NCBI RefSeq assembly: GCF_021991875.1
Contig: NZ_JAHLKR010000018.1
Span: 62,001 to 126,000 of the forward strand
Direction: 5' to 3'
Origin: Mycetohabitans sp. B8
Lineage (GTDB): Bacteria; Pseudomonadota; Gammaproteobacteria; Burkholderiales; Burkholderiaceae
DNA: 64,000 nt
The notes beneath the pieces were generated by a model, which made no database searches, had not been told where the DNA came from, and saw nothing but the letters and a program-made list of their open reading frames with translations. Of this stretch, positions 44,761-53,744 are shown piece after piece. The position numbers were made by a program, and so were the translations under genes. Each line of letters begins with the position of its first letter. Position 1 is the stretch's first letter.

Positions 44761-45283
44761 CAAGCAGCTTCGCCAGTTGATTGAAATACAAGCGGGGCCA
44801 CATCGTAACCCTCAGCCTGTGGGAATCATTGGGCCAAGCACTTGTAACGAGGCATGCCGCTCGGCAGCGTACAAAGTGGCAAGTGTTTTGGCGAGCGCTG
44901 GCGTGCCTATTATTTGTGGAGGACGGGGCGGTGTAATGGAAGCTGCATGCCATGGCGCGTATGACATGGGAGGAGTGACCATCGGTATTCTGCCAGAAGA
45001 AGACCGTCGTAGCGCTAACAAATATGTGACATTGACGCTTCCTACAGGAATCGGTGAAATACGCAATGCGCTGATCGTGCGCGGTAGCGAGTGCGTGGTT
45101 GCCATTGGAGGCGGAATGGGAACGCTTTCTGAAATGGCATTGGGCGTGAAGTGGAATAAAGCCGTTTTTACATTATACGAAGAGTTTAGACTACCCGGCG
45201 CCCAGGCAGCTGAGAATACCGATCAGCTTATCGAATGGGTGATCGAATATCTAGTCCGTAAGTCTGACGCTAGCCTTGAATAA
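44738..45283 (+). CDS. LOG-like / TIGR00725-type nucleotide-binding protein
   Basis: About 181 residues, Rossmann-like. GIIGPSTCNEACRSAAYKVA, then ICGGRGGVMEAACHGAYDMG and AIGGGMGTLSEMALGVKWNK correspond to the conserved GG-R-G-M and GG-GT-E motifs of the lysine-decarboxylase-like (LOG) superfamily. Members cleave nucleoside 5'-monophosphates; the TIGR00725 branch is uncharacterised. The start is uncertain (44738 or 44714); both overlap the permease end, so it belongs to the operon. This suggests a nucleotide-related compound as transported substrate. Confidence 0.75.
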   Translation: MPLPPKINKQLRQLIEIQAGPHRNPQPVGIIGPSTCNEACRSAAYKVASVLASAGVPIICGGRGGVMEAACHGAYDMGGVTIGILPEEDRRSANKYVTLTLPTGIGEIRNALIVRGSECVVAIGGGMGTLSEMALGVKWNKAVFTLYEEFRLPGAQAAENTDQLIEWVIEYLVRKSDASLE

Positions 45284-45337
45284 TAGTACCTATTTTTGCG
45301 CTTTTCGTTGTCCGGGGGTGACGCCGCCGCCATTGGC

Positions 45338-46255
45338 TTATGCCACGGGAACGTTGTAACATGGCTGTTCTGCTTTGCCGAGCGTAAGCATCCAAGAGTG
45401 AAACGCTGCAAATATTGGTCGGTTTATCCGGTTTGGATTGAAGCACAGGTAATGTCCTAGGTTAAATTCCAGCACGGGGCCCAATTGCAGCAAGATGCCT
45501 TGCGCCAGTTCTTCTTCTACAAGAATCCGCGGCACGAGGCCTACCCCTAGACCGTTCACGACTGCCTGGATTATGGCGGAATATTGCGTAAAGCGCGGAC
45601 CTGAAAGCGTACTTGTTTCGTCTATGTTCCAATGCGTTGCCCACTGCCGCCAGGCAAAAGGCGCTTCTTCGTGGTGTAGTAGCGTCTGCTTTAATAAGTC
45701 GCTCTGTTTAAGGGAGTGGCCTAGTTGTTGCTCCAGCTTGGCAGCGTAGATACAGATGAACTCTTTGCCTGCAATGTAATTAGAGACGACGGATGGCCAA
45801 TTACCTGCGCCAAAACGGATAGCCGCATCAATGTCAGCTGGCTGCGCGTCGTCCAGCCTGAGATGCTGGCTAAAACTGAAGGTGACGCCAGGATGAAGCT
45901 TGCTGAAGCTGGGTAACCGCGGGATAAGCCACTTTGTTAAAAAGGTGGGTACGCTAGCTAAGGTTATTACACCTGCGCTAGACTCGTCTAACCTGGCTTC
46001 AAAGGTTGCAGATTCAATAATACGCAGGCTTGGAGATATCTTTCCCCAATACTCCCGCCCTACATCGGTCAATGTGACTCCACGTCCCGCTTTTTGAAGC
46101 AAAGGGCGCCCCACGAAAGATTCTAAGCTGGCAATTTGCTTACTGACTCCACTGACCGTAACGCACAGTACGTTAGCTGCACGTGTAAAACTTTCATACT
46201 TGGCAACTGCATCGAATGCAAGCAACTCTTGGATGGTCGGGCATGCTCTCTTCAT
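45338..46255 (-). CDS. LysR-family transcriptional regulator (GcvA-like)
   Basis: 305 residues. HTH at residues ~8-65 (IQELLAFDAVAKYESFTRAA, NVLCVTVSGVSKQIASLESF, VGRPLLQKAGRGVTLTDVGR). Effector domain of the GcvA/AmpR type with LVPRILVEEELAQGILLQLG. Convergent with the ABC operon and AT-rich like it, so probably arrived with it; candidate regulator of the importer. Upstream region resembles that of the broken LysR gene at 46300. Confidence 0.9.
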   Translation of the reverse strand: MKRACPTIQELLAFDAVAKYESFTRAANVLCVTVSGVSKQIASLESFVGRPLLQKAGRGVTLTDVGREYWGKISPSLRIIESATFEARLDESSAGVITLASVPTFLTKWLIPRLPSFSKLHPGVTFSFSQHLRLDDAQPADIDAAIRFGAGNWPSVVSNYIAGKEFICIYAAKLEQQLGHSLKQSDLLKQTLLHHEEAPFAWRQWATHWNIDETSTLSGPRFTQYSAIIQAVVNGLGVGLVPRILVEEELAQGILLQLGPVLEFNLGHYLCFNPNRINRPIFAAFHSWMLTLGKAEQPCYNVPVA

Positions 46256-46299
46256 TGGCCTATTTATTTCCTGTCACTCAAACTTGAACGCTCAAATAT

Positions 46300-46704
46300 T
46301 CACTGGTTGCGAGTGATTGAGTCAACTTTAACTAAAAGATCACTCAAAAAGAGCCACAAGGGGCCGCTCAATTTTCCAAGCGCGGGGTAGCTTAGTGCGC
46401 TGTGTGGCAACTCCCCATTATAGTGATGACGCCTGCCGCGGCGATTGCCCGGGCATGGGCCAGCGTCGTGGACCCGTGCTCGTTGAGACATTGCCACGGA
46501 ACTTGTCGTTGAACGATCCGATGTACGATTCTGCGTCGGCTTGCCGGCTGGATCAACTTCAACGTCACGCCATTGGCGTCCGAAAGCCTTCAACGCGGAA
46601 ACACTCTTACTTACGCCACTGGCGGTAATGGATAAGAAGCTTGCGGTTTGAGTAAGGCTTGTGTACCTACTAACAGCATCGAACGCTAATAGTTCCTGCA
46701 TCAT
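46300..46704 (-). pseudogene. LysR-type gene, N-terminus only, interrupted by IS3-type remnant
   Basis: The first ~43 residues (MMQELLAFDAVSRYTSLTQT, ASFLSITASGVSKSVSALKA F) are a paralogue of the neighbouring LysR HTH. After AFG the sequence changes abruptly to transposase-derived DNA and the open frame continues by chance to 46300. The effector domain is absent. Cannot bind ligand; a lone HTH product is conceivable but unlikely. Confidence 0.8.
46370..46560 (-). mobile_element. IS3-family transposase (OrfB) C-terminal remnant
   Basis: Pieces in three frames line up in the order of the IS3 integrase C-terminus: DPAGKPTQN, then SFNDKFRGN, then CLNEHGSTTLAHARAIAAAG, then YNGELPHSALSYPALGK. 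Intact relatives read GKPTQNAYIESFN-like, CLNEHWFTTL-like and YNE-RPHSALGY. Frameshifts make it inactive, and no terminal inverted repeats were identified. Confidence 0.75.
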
Positions 46705-46962
46705 GGGACATGCTCTTTCATGGATTGGATAGTTTTCTGTTACTCAACAGTCGGCATCCAAATATTCAATGGTCGAAATGCTTTTTGTCAATTACATTTT
46801 CATCTCGATCGCAGCATTTTTTGCTTTAAAACAGACGGCGGCTCGTGCCGACAGACACCCTCTGCTGGCGTTGCGAGCGAACCACCGATCTCCTTGACGA
46901 GGTCCGGCAAGTACATCAAATTATTAATATATTTAATTTTTTAGCAATACTTAGGATTAAGC

Positions 46963-47634
46963 ATGCTAAATAGTTTGAAAATGACAACCCGAGTATTTCT
47001 CGCCCATATTTTATACGGATTTAGCATCTCAGCATACGCCTACCAATATGATTCGCCGGAACACGTCGACCTTCGTAACGGCAGTATTCTCCGGTACATT
47101 GACAATGAGCTAACAATACTAAAGGATAACGGCAGTCAGCGAATGGTACTTCGGACACCAATATTTTTACGCAAAACATTGCTAACCGCATCGAGCTGCA
47201 CGTTTCCCACAACGCATTCAAGGGTGATCGACGGAGAAGAATACGTCCTCACGGTGATCAACCACCGCTCCAACCGACGTCCGAACCAATATTGTTCTTC
47301 AGGAAATGAAGGCGTCCTTTATGTGTTGCGTATAAAAGATGACGCCGCAGAGCCCGTCTTTTCCTTGCTTGTAGAAAGCTGTATGAAAGGCATCCATCTG
47401 GAAAGAAGTGCAACATGGCCATCGCGCCATATCGGGATCGATTGGGGAATCAATCCGATTGGGATACAAATCGATTGGTCGCACCATGAAGATTGGGTAC
47501 CTGTAACGGGGTATTTTTTCTATTGCAACGGAAAATTCGTTCAAAAGCCGTGTCAACATTATCAGCCCAATTACTTGGCCGAACGCGAAGCAGGACGCCG
47601 GCCTCGCACATTAGCATTGGCTGACACGGGTTGA
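46963..47634 (+). CDS. Secreted orphan protein, 223 aa
   Basis: AGGA about eight bases upstream of the ATG at 46963. N-terminal signal MTTRVFLAHILYGFSISAYA (after six residues) with likely cleavage after AYA. The mature part is Tyr/Asn/Trp-rich with six cysteines (SSCTFP, QYCSSG, ESCMKG, FYCNGKFVQKPCQ and neighbours), plausible disulfides. Segments HIGIDWGINPIGIQIDWSHH and VTGYFFYCNGKF look beta-rich. No family recognised. AT-richer than the chromosome and stand-alone; end of the island. Confidence 0.65.
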   Translation: MLNSLKMTTRVFLAHILYGFSISAYAYQYDSPEHVDLRNGSILRYIDNELTILKDNGSQRMVLRTPIFLRKTLLTASSCTFPTTHSRVIDGEEYVLTVINHRSNRRPNQYCSSGNEGVLYVLRIKDDAAEPVFSLLVESCMKGIHLERSATWPSRHIGIDWGINPIGIQIDWSHHEDWVPVTGYFFYCNGKFVQKPCQHYQPNYLAEREAGRRPRTLALADTG

Positions 47635-47659
47635 TATCATGTGCTGGACAAAGCGCGTA

Positions 47660-47809
47660 TCACGCCTCCCGTCGAACATTGTCCGTAGCGCATTGCGCCG
47701 CTGCACGGATGCCAACCACGACTGGCCTCGGCCCTGGCGAGCGTGCTGCCAGTTCAACACGCTCCAGCGCGGCGATGCCGCGACCCGATGTCACCTGCCA
47801 TGCCTTCAT
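47660..47809 (-). pseudogene. Zinc-type alcohol dehydrogenase, N-terminal remnant
   Basis: MKAWQVTSGRGIAALERVEL and SPGPRPVVVGIRAA match the first ~38 residues of NAD(P)-dependent zinc-type alcohol dehydrogenases. The frame then degenerates and stops; catalytic and cofactor domains are absent. Confidence 0.7.
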
Positions 47810-47915
47810 GTCTGCCCCCGATTGGATTGATAGGACGATAATGGCCGCCAACCACGACTGGCCGCGCCCGGACATGCAATGACATCGCGGGACAAGCGAA
47901 ACCCGCGAGGGTCGA

Positions 47916-48110
47916 TCAGCAGCACTTGCCAAGCTTGCCGCCGTAGCGCGTCTGCTGCCGTTCCCTGAAAAACGCTTCGTAGCCCATCAGCGTGCGCTCC
48001 GGGTGGGCTTTCGCCATGTGCTGCAAATAGGTCGGAGAGTCGGGCACGCCGACCATCAGCCGCATCGCCTGCCCAAGATAACGCCCCATCGTGCTAATCT
48101 GCTCGAGCAT
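47916..48110 (-). CDS. YbdD/YjiX-family small protein
   Basis: 64 residues from the ATG at 48110, which has AAGGA five bases upstream; a start at 48122 lacks one. RYLGQAMRLMVGVPDSPTYL and GYEAFFRERQQTRYGGKLGK CC match the YbdD/YjiX family, usually encoded after the peptide/pyruvate transporter CstA. Here no cstA-like gene is beside it; only two-component remnants and an ADH fragment. Role probably linked to CstA elsewhere. Confidence 0.85.
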   Translation of the reverse strand: MLEQISTMGRYLGQAMRLMVGVPDSPTYLQHMAKAHPERTLMGYEAFFRERQQTRYGGKLGKCC

Positions 48111-48148
48111 AGTGTCCTTCACTCAACGCGGTCCAGCACGACCCGCAC

Positions 48149-48500
48149 CGCGGGGTCGGCCTGCGCAACATGGCCGAACGCATGGATGCAGTCGGTGGCG
48201 CATTTGACGTCAGCACCGGCGCACGGGGCACGCGTATCATTATCGCAGTGCCTTATGGCGCCGCGCGTGAAGGGCAGGCGACGGCATAAACCCAACATCG
48301 GCAACGGCGCGCATCCTGCTGGTCGATGACCATCCGCTCGTGCGCGACGGCATGCAGATGCGCCTAGCAATGCAACCTAATCTGATGGTCGTCGGCGAAG
48401 CCGGCAGCATAGAAGAGGCGCTCGACTGGCTCGCCGGATGTGATCCCACGAGCCGTGCCGGAGTTGGTGCTCACCGATGTCGCCATGCGCGGCTACCGCG
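48149..48500 (+). pseudogene. NarX/NarL-type two-component remnants
   Basis: The kinase piece GVGLRNMAERMDAVGGAFDV then STGARGTRIIIAVPYGA (stop at 48287) is the ATPase C-terminus of a NarX-type sensor. It is followed by ARILLVDDHPLVRDGMQMRL and VVGEAGSIEEALDWLAG, a receiver start, and after a frameshift by PELVLTDVAMRG with the phospho-aspartate. The output domain is absent. Both genes are dead. Confidence 0.75.
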
Positions 48501-48836
48501 CGAATCCACGCTTGGACGACGCGCTGACGTTTGGCCAAAACGCGATCATCATCGACGCTGGCGACACGCAACTCAAGGTCGGACAGGCCATCGACATCGC
48601 ATTGGATTTTGGCGATTGATACCCGATGGCTGTCTGTGGGCACAATCAGCGCCGGTCGGATGTATCCGACGGCCAGTCCACATGATCCTGTAGCGCTGCC
48701 TGCGCGCCAGCAGATTGGCCAAACGGTGTCTGGCAAATCTGCTCTAGCAGCCAAGCCAGGTAGAACGCGCGCATGCTGACCCGGTTCGCTCGACTGAAAC
48801 CGCGGCCGAACCGGCCGGTCAAGCACCTCGGTGCGG

Positions 48837-50003
48837 CTACAGCGCGCCAGCAGTGTCGGTACGATGGCCAGTTCGGGAACTGCTGTTGAGCGGCAGTTGC
48901 GCAAGCATTGCATCGATCAGCATTGGCCATTCGATGGTTTCCACGTCCATCGGAAACCGAGTTCGTATCTCATCGTCCATCCATGCGAGCGGGCGGCGGG
49001 CATGATGATCGAGGAATACCGTTGCGTCGTCGAATGCGAAGCGGTAGGCCTCGAGTAGTGTTCTATTGAGTGCCGCGAGCCGCTTGTCACCGAGCTTGGC
49101 CAATTCGGCATCGAGTTCGGCGCGATCACGCACATACGTTATCTCGCCTGCCCTTGAAATGACATCACCGAGCGGCGGCATGTTGCGCGCGGCGGACGCG
49201 CAGTGAATCACTGAAAAGCCATTGGGTGGATCCGCTGCCGCATTGGTGAGTAGCAGATTCGCGCACAGGTCGACCGGAATCGAATCGTTCACGGCCGTTC
49301 TTGCCGAGTCAGGAAAGACGCGTACACCTCGCGCGATCGCCTTCAACAGCGCGGGTAACGCGTTGTCAAAACGGCAAAAACCACGTGCCGGAAACGCCCA
49401 TGCACCGCACGCTGACGTGACACGCGCCAGTAGGACTGGCAAGCCGGGATAGCGCTCGTGCAGCAGCCGCTCGGCGAGATTTTTCGCGTATGAATAGGCG
49501 TTCGGCCATTCGCGCACGCGTGCCTCGTCTCCGGCCAGCACGGCCCTCAGTTCCTGTTCGGCGGAATAGTCCTGAAACACCGTTTCCGCGATCCGCGGCG
49601 TGCGCAGATGCAGCGCCGCCCAGTAACTGGACGTGACGACGTAAGCATGCAGCTTGCTGAACTGCGACGCAAGGGCCGCGCCTTCCAGGACGGGCAGTGT
49701 ATTGGCAGCGACTTGCGCGGATAAACCGACATCCCAACGGGTGTATGCCGCCAAATGGAAGATAACGTGCACGTCGCGGGCCAATGCCTGCACCGTATCG
49801 CAGTCTAAGCCCCATGCAGGTTGTGTCACGTCCCCGTTAATCCACACGACCTTCGGATGGCTGGCCCCTGGCTGCTTTCTATACAAGCAGTAGATGCGGC
49901 CGATGTCAGGTAGTTTTTCCAGTAGCGTGCGCAGCAGCACGGATCCGATGAATCCGGTGGCACCGGTAATTAACACCTGCTTTTTGCTATAAAACCGCTG
50001 CAT
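48837..50003 (-). CDS. NAD(P)-binding SDR, fatty-acyl-CoA/thioester-reductase-like
   Basis: 388 residues from ATG at 50003 (MQRFYSKKQVLITGATGFIG), preceded by AGGA; a longer in-frame start at 50162 is not supported. GATGFIGSVLLRTLL is the cofactor loop. Catalytic Tyr-Lys pair is in NAYSYAKNLAERLLHERYPG. The fold matches the NAD_binding_4 (male-sterility/thioester reductase) branch of extended SDRs, which reduce acyl thioesters. Substrate unknown. Stands among pseudogenes, so context gives no clue. Confidence 0.8.
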   Translation of the reverse strand: MQRFYSKKQVLITGATGFIGSVLLRTLLEKLPDIGRIYCLYRKQPGASHPKVVWINGDVTQPAWGLDCDTVQALARDVHVIFHLAAYTRWDVGLSAQVAANTLPVLEGAALASQFSKLHAYVVTSSYWAALHLRTPRIAETVFQDYSAEQELRAVLAGDEARVREWPNAYSYAKNLAERLLHERYPGLPVLLARVTSACGAWAFPARGFCRFDNALPALLKAIARGVRVFPDSARTAVNDSIPVDLCANLLLTNAAADPPNGFSVIHCASAARNMPPLGDVISRAGEITYVRDRAELDAELAKLGDKRLAALNRTLLEAYRFAFDDATVFLDHHARRPLAWMDDEIRTRFPMDVETIEWPMLIDAMLAQLPLNSSSRTGHRTDTAGAL

Positions 50004-50229
50004 GATGCATGTCCTATGTGGCTGGCATAAACCAAATTTCACCCAGCCACGACGTTCGGACGCAGCAAAGCGCGACGCTGCGCGCTGCAATGCGAAACTT
50101 TGTCCGCAGCATCCAATGGCCCGGCGGCTGACACATCCCTGTTTCAGCTGGCGGGTCGTCACCTTGGCCTCACGCTGTTGCAGGTCGAGCGCTGGCCATC
50201 ACTATCGGCCATTAACGCGTGGACGACGA

Positions 50230-50610
50230 AATCACCGGACTGTAGGCGTCACGCTTGCGTCCGGACGAAGCGGGGGATGCGTAGGCGATCGCAATGACTG
50301 CAACAGCCAACATAAAGAGCGCAAACTGCCTTGTGAACACGAGCGTCGTCGCCAGGACCCCAATGCCCACACCGGGCCGCATTAGCACGTACACGAGCGT
50401 GCGCGGCTTTGACAGACCTAGCGCCGGCATCGCCGGCAGACTCGCTCATTGCCAGCCTAGCGCCAATGCACCCAGCGCCAGTGATCAGAAAGATATTGCG
50501 CTAGCCGATCAGACTGCTCAAATAACTGTTCAGCGGTGCGGCGGTCGTCGCGCCCGACACACCGCCCAAAATGAGCGATAACGTGCGTGGAACCCAGGTG
50601 GCTGACTCAG
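50230..50610 (-). pseudogene. MFS transporter fragment
   Basis: Minus-strand pieces TLSLILGGVSGATTAAPLNS and YLSSLIG, then after a frame change LGLSKPRTLVYVLMRPGVGI and GVLATTLVFTRQFALF, follow the order of a DHA1-type exporter (middle helices). Both ends are missing and a stop separates the pieces. Confidence 0.65.
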
Positions 50611-51201
50611 CTTCCGAGCCTTGCTGTATAAGCGTGGGCAAATTGCTTATTGATGACCCAATAAGTCCAAAGTCAGCGTCTGTCAGACGCCGTAGGAGAA
50701 ACGCCGATCTTGCGCTTACGGTCACACGGTATCCATCCCCAAACCGGCTATGCCGATCGGCAAAAGCCCGCGTAGCATAGTTACACGAAAGGGGCCCATC
50801 CACTGCCGCTTTTCAATTCTGTGCAATCACCTGACGCCATCACTCAAGCATAGAGGGAACATAATCCGAGATTTGCATAGGCATTCGATACCCGTGCAGA
50901 TTGATTACTAGACCGAACGGCAAATATCGGATCACGCCGCAAGACGTCATGACCTTCTTGAAAGGACTGAACTGAGCGCAGCAAGCGTGCCAAGCGAATA
51001 TTGAGGACGCCGCTGTTCCTAACTGCGGCGGCGTTGCTTCATGCGTGCGTCCAACGCTAATCAACGTTGGGGGCGACCTGGACGAGTTAAAGCGCTTTTA
51101 CCCATCATGCGAACGTGCGCCTGCTCGTCAGCCTTAAGCGCGGAGCTGGACGCTCAAAGAGCGCCAGCTCAACCCACTTCAACGCTGGCGTGCGTGCTTG
51201 C
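50611..51201. other. Intergenic, no intact gene
   Basis: About 590 bases with short open frames on both strands. One minus-strand frame contains VIRYLPFGLVINLHGYRMPM near 50900 and may be an old coding piece, but no family was recognised. Confidence 0.4.
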
Positions 51202-51945
51202 TCACTCACGCACGATCGTTACATCACTGCAATTGAAAAAACCCTCGTTGCCTGCATCTATACGTTGCCAGTAGCTATAAAGAATCGCATCGCCTATACG
51301 ATTTCCCGGAATAGGAACGTTGAGTTTATAAAATGACTGTACATTCGGCAAGTGGCCTGTGCCATTAGCTGGCACCGGGACCGGAGCGGGCGCATCGTAA
51401 ATCAGTTCAAGATCAGACCAGCTTAATGGCCGAGTCGGATCATATGAGGGCTTGGAGATAAATACACGCATGTGTGAAGGATTATGCGCTGTCGTATTTT
51501 CCCAGGTCAGCTCTATAGCACCATTTTTGGGGGTAATTTTGGTTTTACGCCAAAGGGTCGTTGGTGCACGGTCCAGTCCCTGCTTGCGCGGGTCGCCTCC
51601 CGCGCATAATAGCCCGTCGGGCACGGCCCGTTTAATCTCGTCAAAATCCTCGGGATTCCTTGGATTGGCGGAGAGTTCGTTCCACTGCACAAACGGGTAA
51701 GCACTGTTGTCACCTGCGCGATAGGCAGCCAGGCAATCAGCGTTCGGAATGCCGGAGCCGTCGGGTGACGACCAATAGCCTCCGTCCAAATGGCATTGAT
51801 ACTGTCGGGCGATTGGAAAGCCTACCGCGCCGTGCGCGCTCACTTCCTGTACCACGCCGCTTATGCCTGCGATCCCCGCTAACCATAGCCAAGTCGCACG
51901 CCAGCCCAGGTTAGAACGCCCCAAATTTCTTCTCATCTTTTTCAT
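51202..51945 (-). CDS. Secreted lytic polysaccharide monooxygenase (AA10, chitin-binding protein)
   Basis: 247 residues from ATG at 51945, preceded by AAGGAG; the upstream frame to 52041 is not needed. Sec signal ends at VSA, leaving mature N-terminal histidine (HGAVGFPIARQYQC), the first copper ligand of the histidine brace; the second histidine is in WENTTAHNPSHMRVFISKPS. The body YWSSPDGSGIPNADCLAAYR and AILYSYWQRIDAGNEGFFNC matches chitin-active AA10 enzymes. It oxidatively cleaves crystalline chitin or cellulose outside the cell, probably leaving by type II secretion. In an endofungal or fungus-associated bacterium this would attack the fungal wall. Confidence 0.93.
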   Translation of the reverse strand: MKKMRRNLGRSNLGWRATWLWLAGIAGISGVVQEVSAHGAVGFPIARQYQCHLDGGYWSSPDGSGIPNADCLAAYRAGDNSAYPFVQWNELSANPRNPEDFDEIKRAVPDGLLCAGGDPRKQGLDRAPTTLWRKTKITPKNGAIELTWENTTAHNPSHMRVFISKPSYDPTRPLSWSDLELIYDAPAPVPVPANGTGHLPNVQSFYKLNVPIPGNRIGDAILYSYWQRIDAGNEGFFNCSDVTIVRE

Positions 51946-52758
51946 CGCTTTCTCCTTGAGATAAAAATTCAGCTTGTACCGCACCCGCTCCCAAATAGTT
52001 AGGCCGATCACTACAGCACCTAACACTATTGCAACAGCCAACCGACATACCTACCGGATACGCCGATTCGCTCCTTGCCCGTTTGCCGCTGGCTCCACGC
52101 AAGCTGACTTAAACACGCTGAGTGATGCCGGTCACTCGATACGTTGTTCCAGCCGCGTTTTCCGTGTCGCTCACTCTTTCGTGCTCGCTATCAGTCTCTT
52201 GGCGCTTTGCGATTTTTCAGCCAATAAACCGTTTTTCTTCTAGGCGGCTACGCATCGAAGCAACTCCATCGAATCACTTCACTAAATATAGTAAGTTTGC
52301 GACTTGCGTTGGAACTCACTGTAGACTAGGTATATTAATTTCGCAAGAAATTTTCATAAGTCGACAAGCATGCACGGGTCGCGCACGCACGCGTGCGGCC
52401 TTCTCGTGATGAATAGCACGCAAAACTCGTCAAACAGCTACGATTTACTCAAGACGAAACCCAAATGGGCCACGGATTCCAACCTCGCCAGCGCATTCGA
52501 TGACGTTCATGCTGCGACTACCGCAATGGAAGCGCCCGTGGCTGGCCAGCCAACTCAATAGTCGGCGCTGAACAATTCGCTTTGCTCTGCGGCATCACCC
52601 CACGACGGCTTGCCGCCGTGACATGCACCGACAACGTCCCGCTAGTCATTGGCGGCAATACACCCGTTCGCGCCGCCAACCGGCGCGACGATACGGGTGC
52701 GATATTGAGAACCCGTCCACGCGCCGACGGCAGCCAACGCTGCGCTAGATAGACTCGA
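51946..52758. other. Intergenic, promoter of the LPMO and one doubtful small ORF
   Basis: Holds the LPMO upstream region on the minus strand. A plus-strand 50-residue frame from about 52409 (MNSTQNSSNSYDLLKTKPKW) has natural composition but no recognised family and no strong ribosome site. The last ~200 bases before lipA show nothing. Confidence 0.4.
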
Positions 52759-53742
52759 CTAGCTAGACTCGACTAGCTCGACGCCCTGCACAGCTTGCGC
52801 CGCGTGATACGAGGAGCGCACCAACGGCCCGGCGATCACCTGCCGGAAACCGAGTTCCATTGCCGTCGTGCGCAACGCATCGAACGCTGCGGGACTCACG
52901 TAGCGCTTCACCGGCAAATGCCCCGGCGACGGTGCCAGATACTGCCCGATCGTCATGATGTCCACGCCGTGCCGGCGCAAGTCCCGCAGCGTCGCCATGA
53001 CTTCGTCGTCACGCTCGCCGAGGCCGAGCATTAGGCCTGACTTGGTCAGCAACGCCGGGTGACGCATCTTAACCTGTGCAAGCAACGCCAGCGATCCGGC
53101 ATAATCGGCGCCCGGTCGCGCGACACGATACAGCGAAGGAACCGTTTCGATGTTGTGGTTGAACACATCCGGCCACGACATCGACAGTGCGTCCAGTGCT
53201 CGAGGGGCCCTGCCACGGAAATCCGGCGTCAGGATTTCCACGCCCACGCCCGGCACGCGTGCGCGCAATGCCTGCACGCAGCGCGCGAAGTGTCCCGCAC
53301 CGCCATCGCGCAAGTCGTCGCGATCCACAGAGGTCACGACGACGTAGCGCAAACCGAGTACGGCCGCTGCATCGGCCAATCTCGCCGGTTCCTGCTCATC
53401 CAGCGGCGGTGGCCGGCCATGGGCGACGTCACAAAACGGGCACCGGCGCGTGCAAATGCCGCCCATCACCATGAACGTCGCACTGCGCTGGGCGAAGCAT
53501 TCGCCGATGTTCGGGCACATTGCTTCCTCACATACTGAATGCAGGCCGTGCTCACGCAGCACCGCGGCCACATGGGCGACGGCTTCGCTCATCATCGGCC
53601 GCGCCCGCAGCCATGCCGGCTTAGGCAACGGCGCACCGTCCGGATACACGACCTTCACCGGGATGCGAGCGAGCTTGTCGTGACTGCGCGCGCCGCGCTG
53701 CCCGAGCGCGGTCAGGCTTCGGTACGGCGTCACCGTTCCCAT
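52759..53742 (-). CDS. lipA: Lipoyl synthase, acetoin-operon-linked
   Basis: 327-residue radical-SAM enzyme inserting sulfur into octanoyl-lipoyl domains. Two cluster motifs: CEEAMCPNIGEC (auxiliary cluster) and GGICTRRCPFCDVAHGRPPP (radical SAM CxxxCxxC). Then VVVTSVDRDDLRDGGAGHFA. Start at 53742 lies two bases after the acoC stop; the open frame upstream to 53898 lies inside acoC. It appears to be the last gene of the aco operon and probably lipoylates AcoC. It differs enough from the usual housekeeping LipA N-terminus to be a dedicated paralogue. Confidence 0.93.
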   Translation of the reverse strand: MGTVTPYRSLTALGQRGARSHDKLARIPVKVVYPDGAPLPKPAWLRARPMMSEAVAHVAAVLREHGLHSVCEEAMCPNIGECFAQRSATFMVMGGICTRRCPFCDVAHGRPPPLDEQEPARLADAAAVLGLRYVVVTSVDRDDLRDGGAGHFARCVQALRARVPGVGVEILTPDFRGRAPRALDALSMSWPDVFNHNIETVPSLYRVARPGADYAGSLALLAQVKMRHPALLTKSGLMLGLGERDDEVMATLRDLRRHGVDIMTIGQYLAPSPGHLPVKRYVSPAAFDALRTTAMELGFRQVIAGPLVRSSYHAAQAVQGVELVESS

Positions 53743-53744
53743 CT

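Noticed and set aside
51946-52041. Extended LPMO N-terminus from 52041
   Set aside because: The ATG at 51945 has a strong ribosome site and a normal signal peptide; the extension would put a second membrane segment before it.
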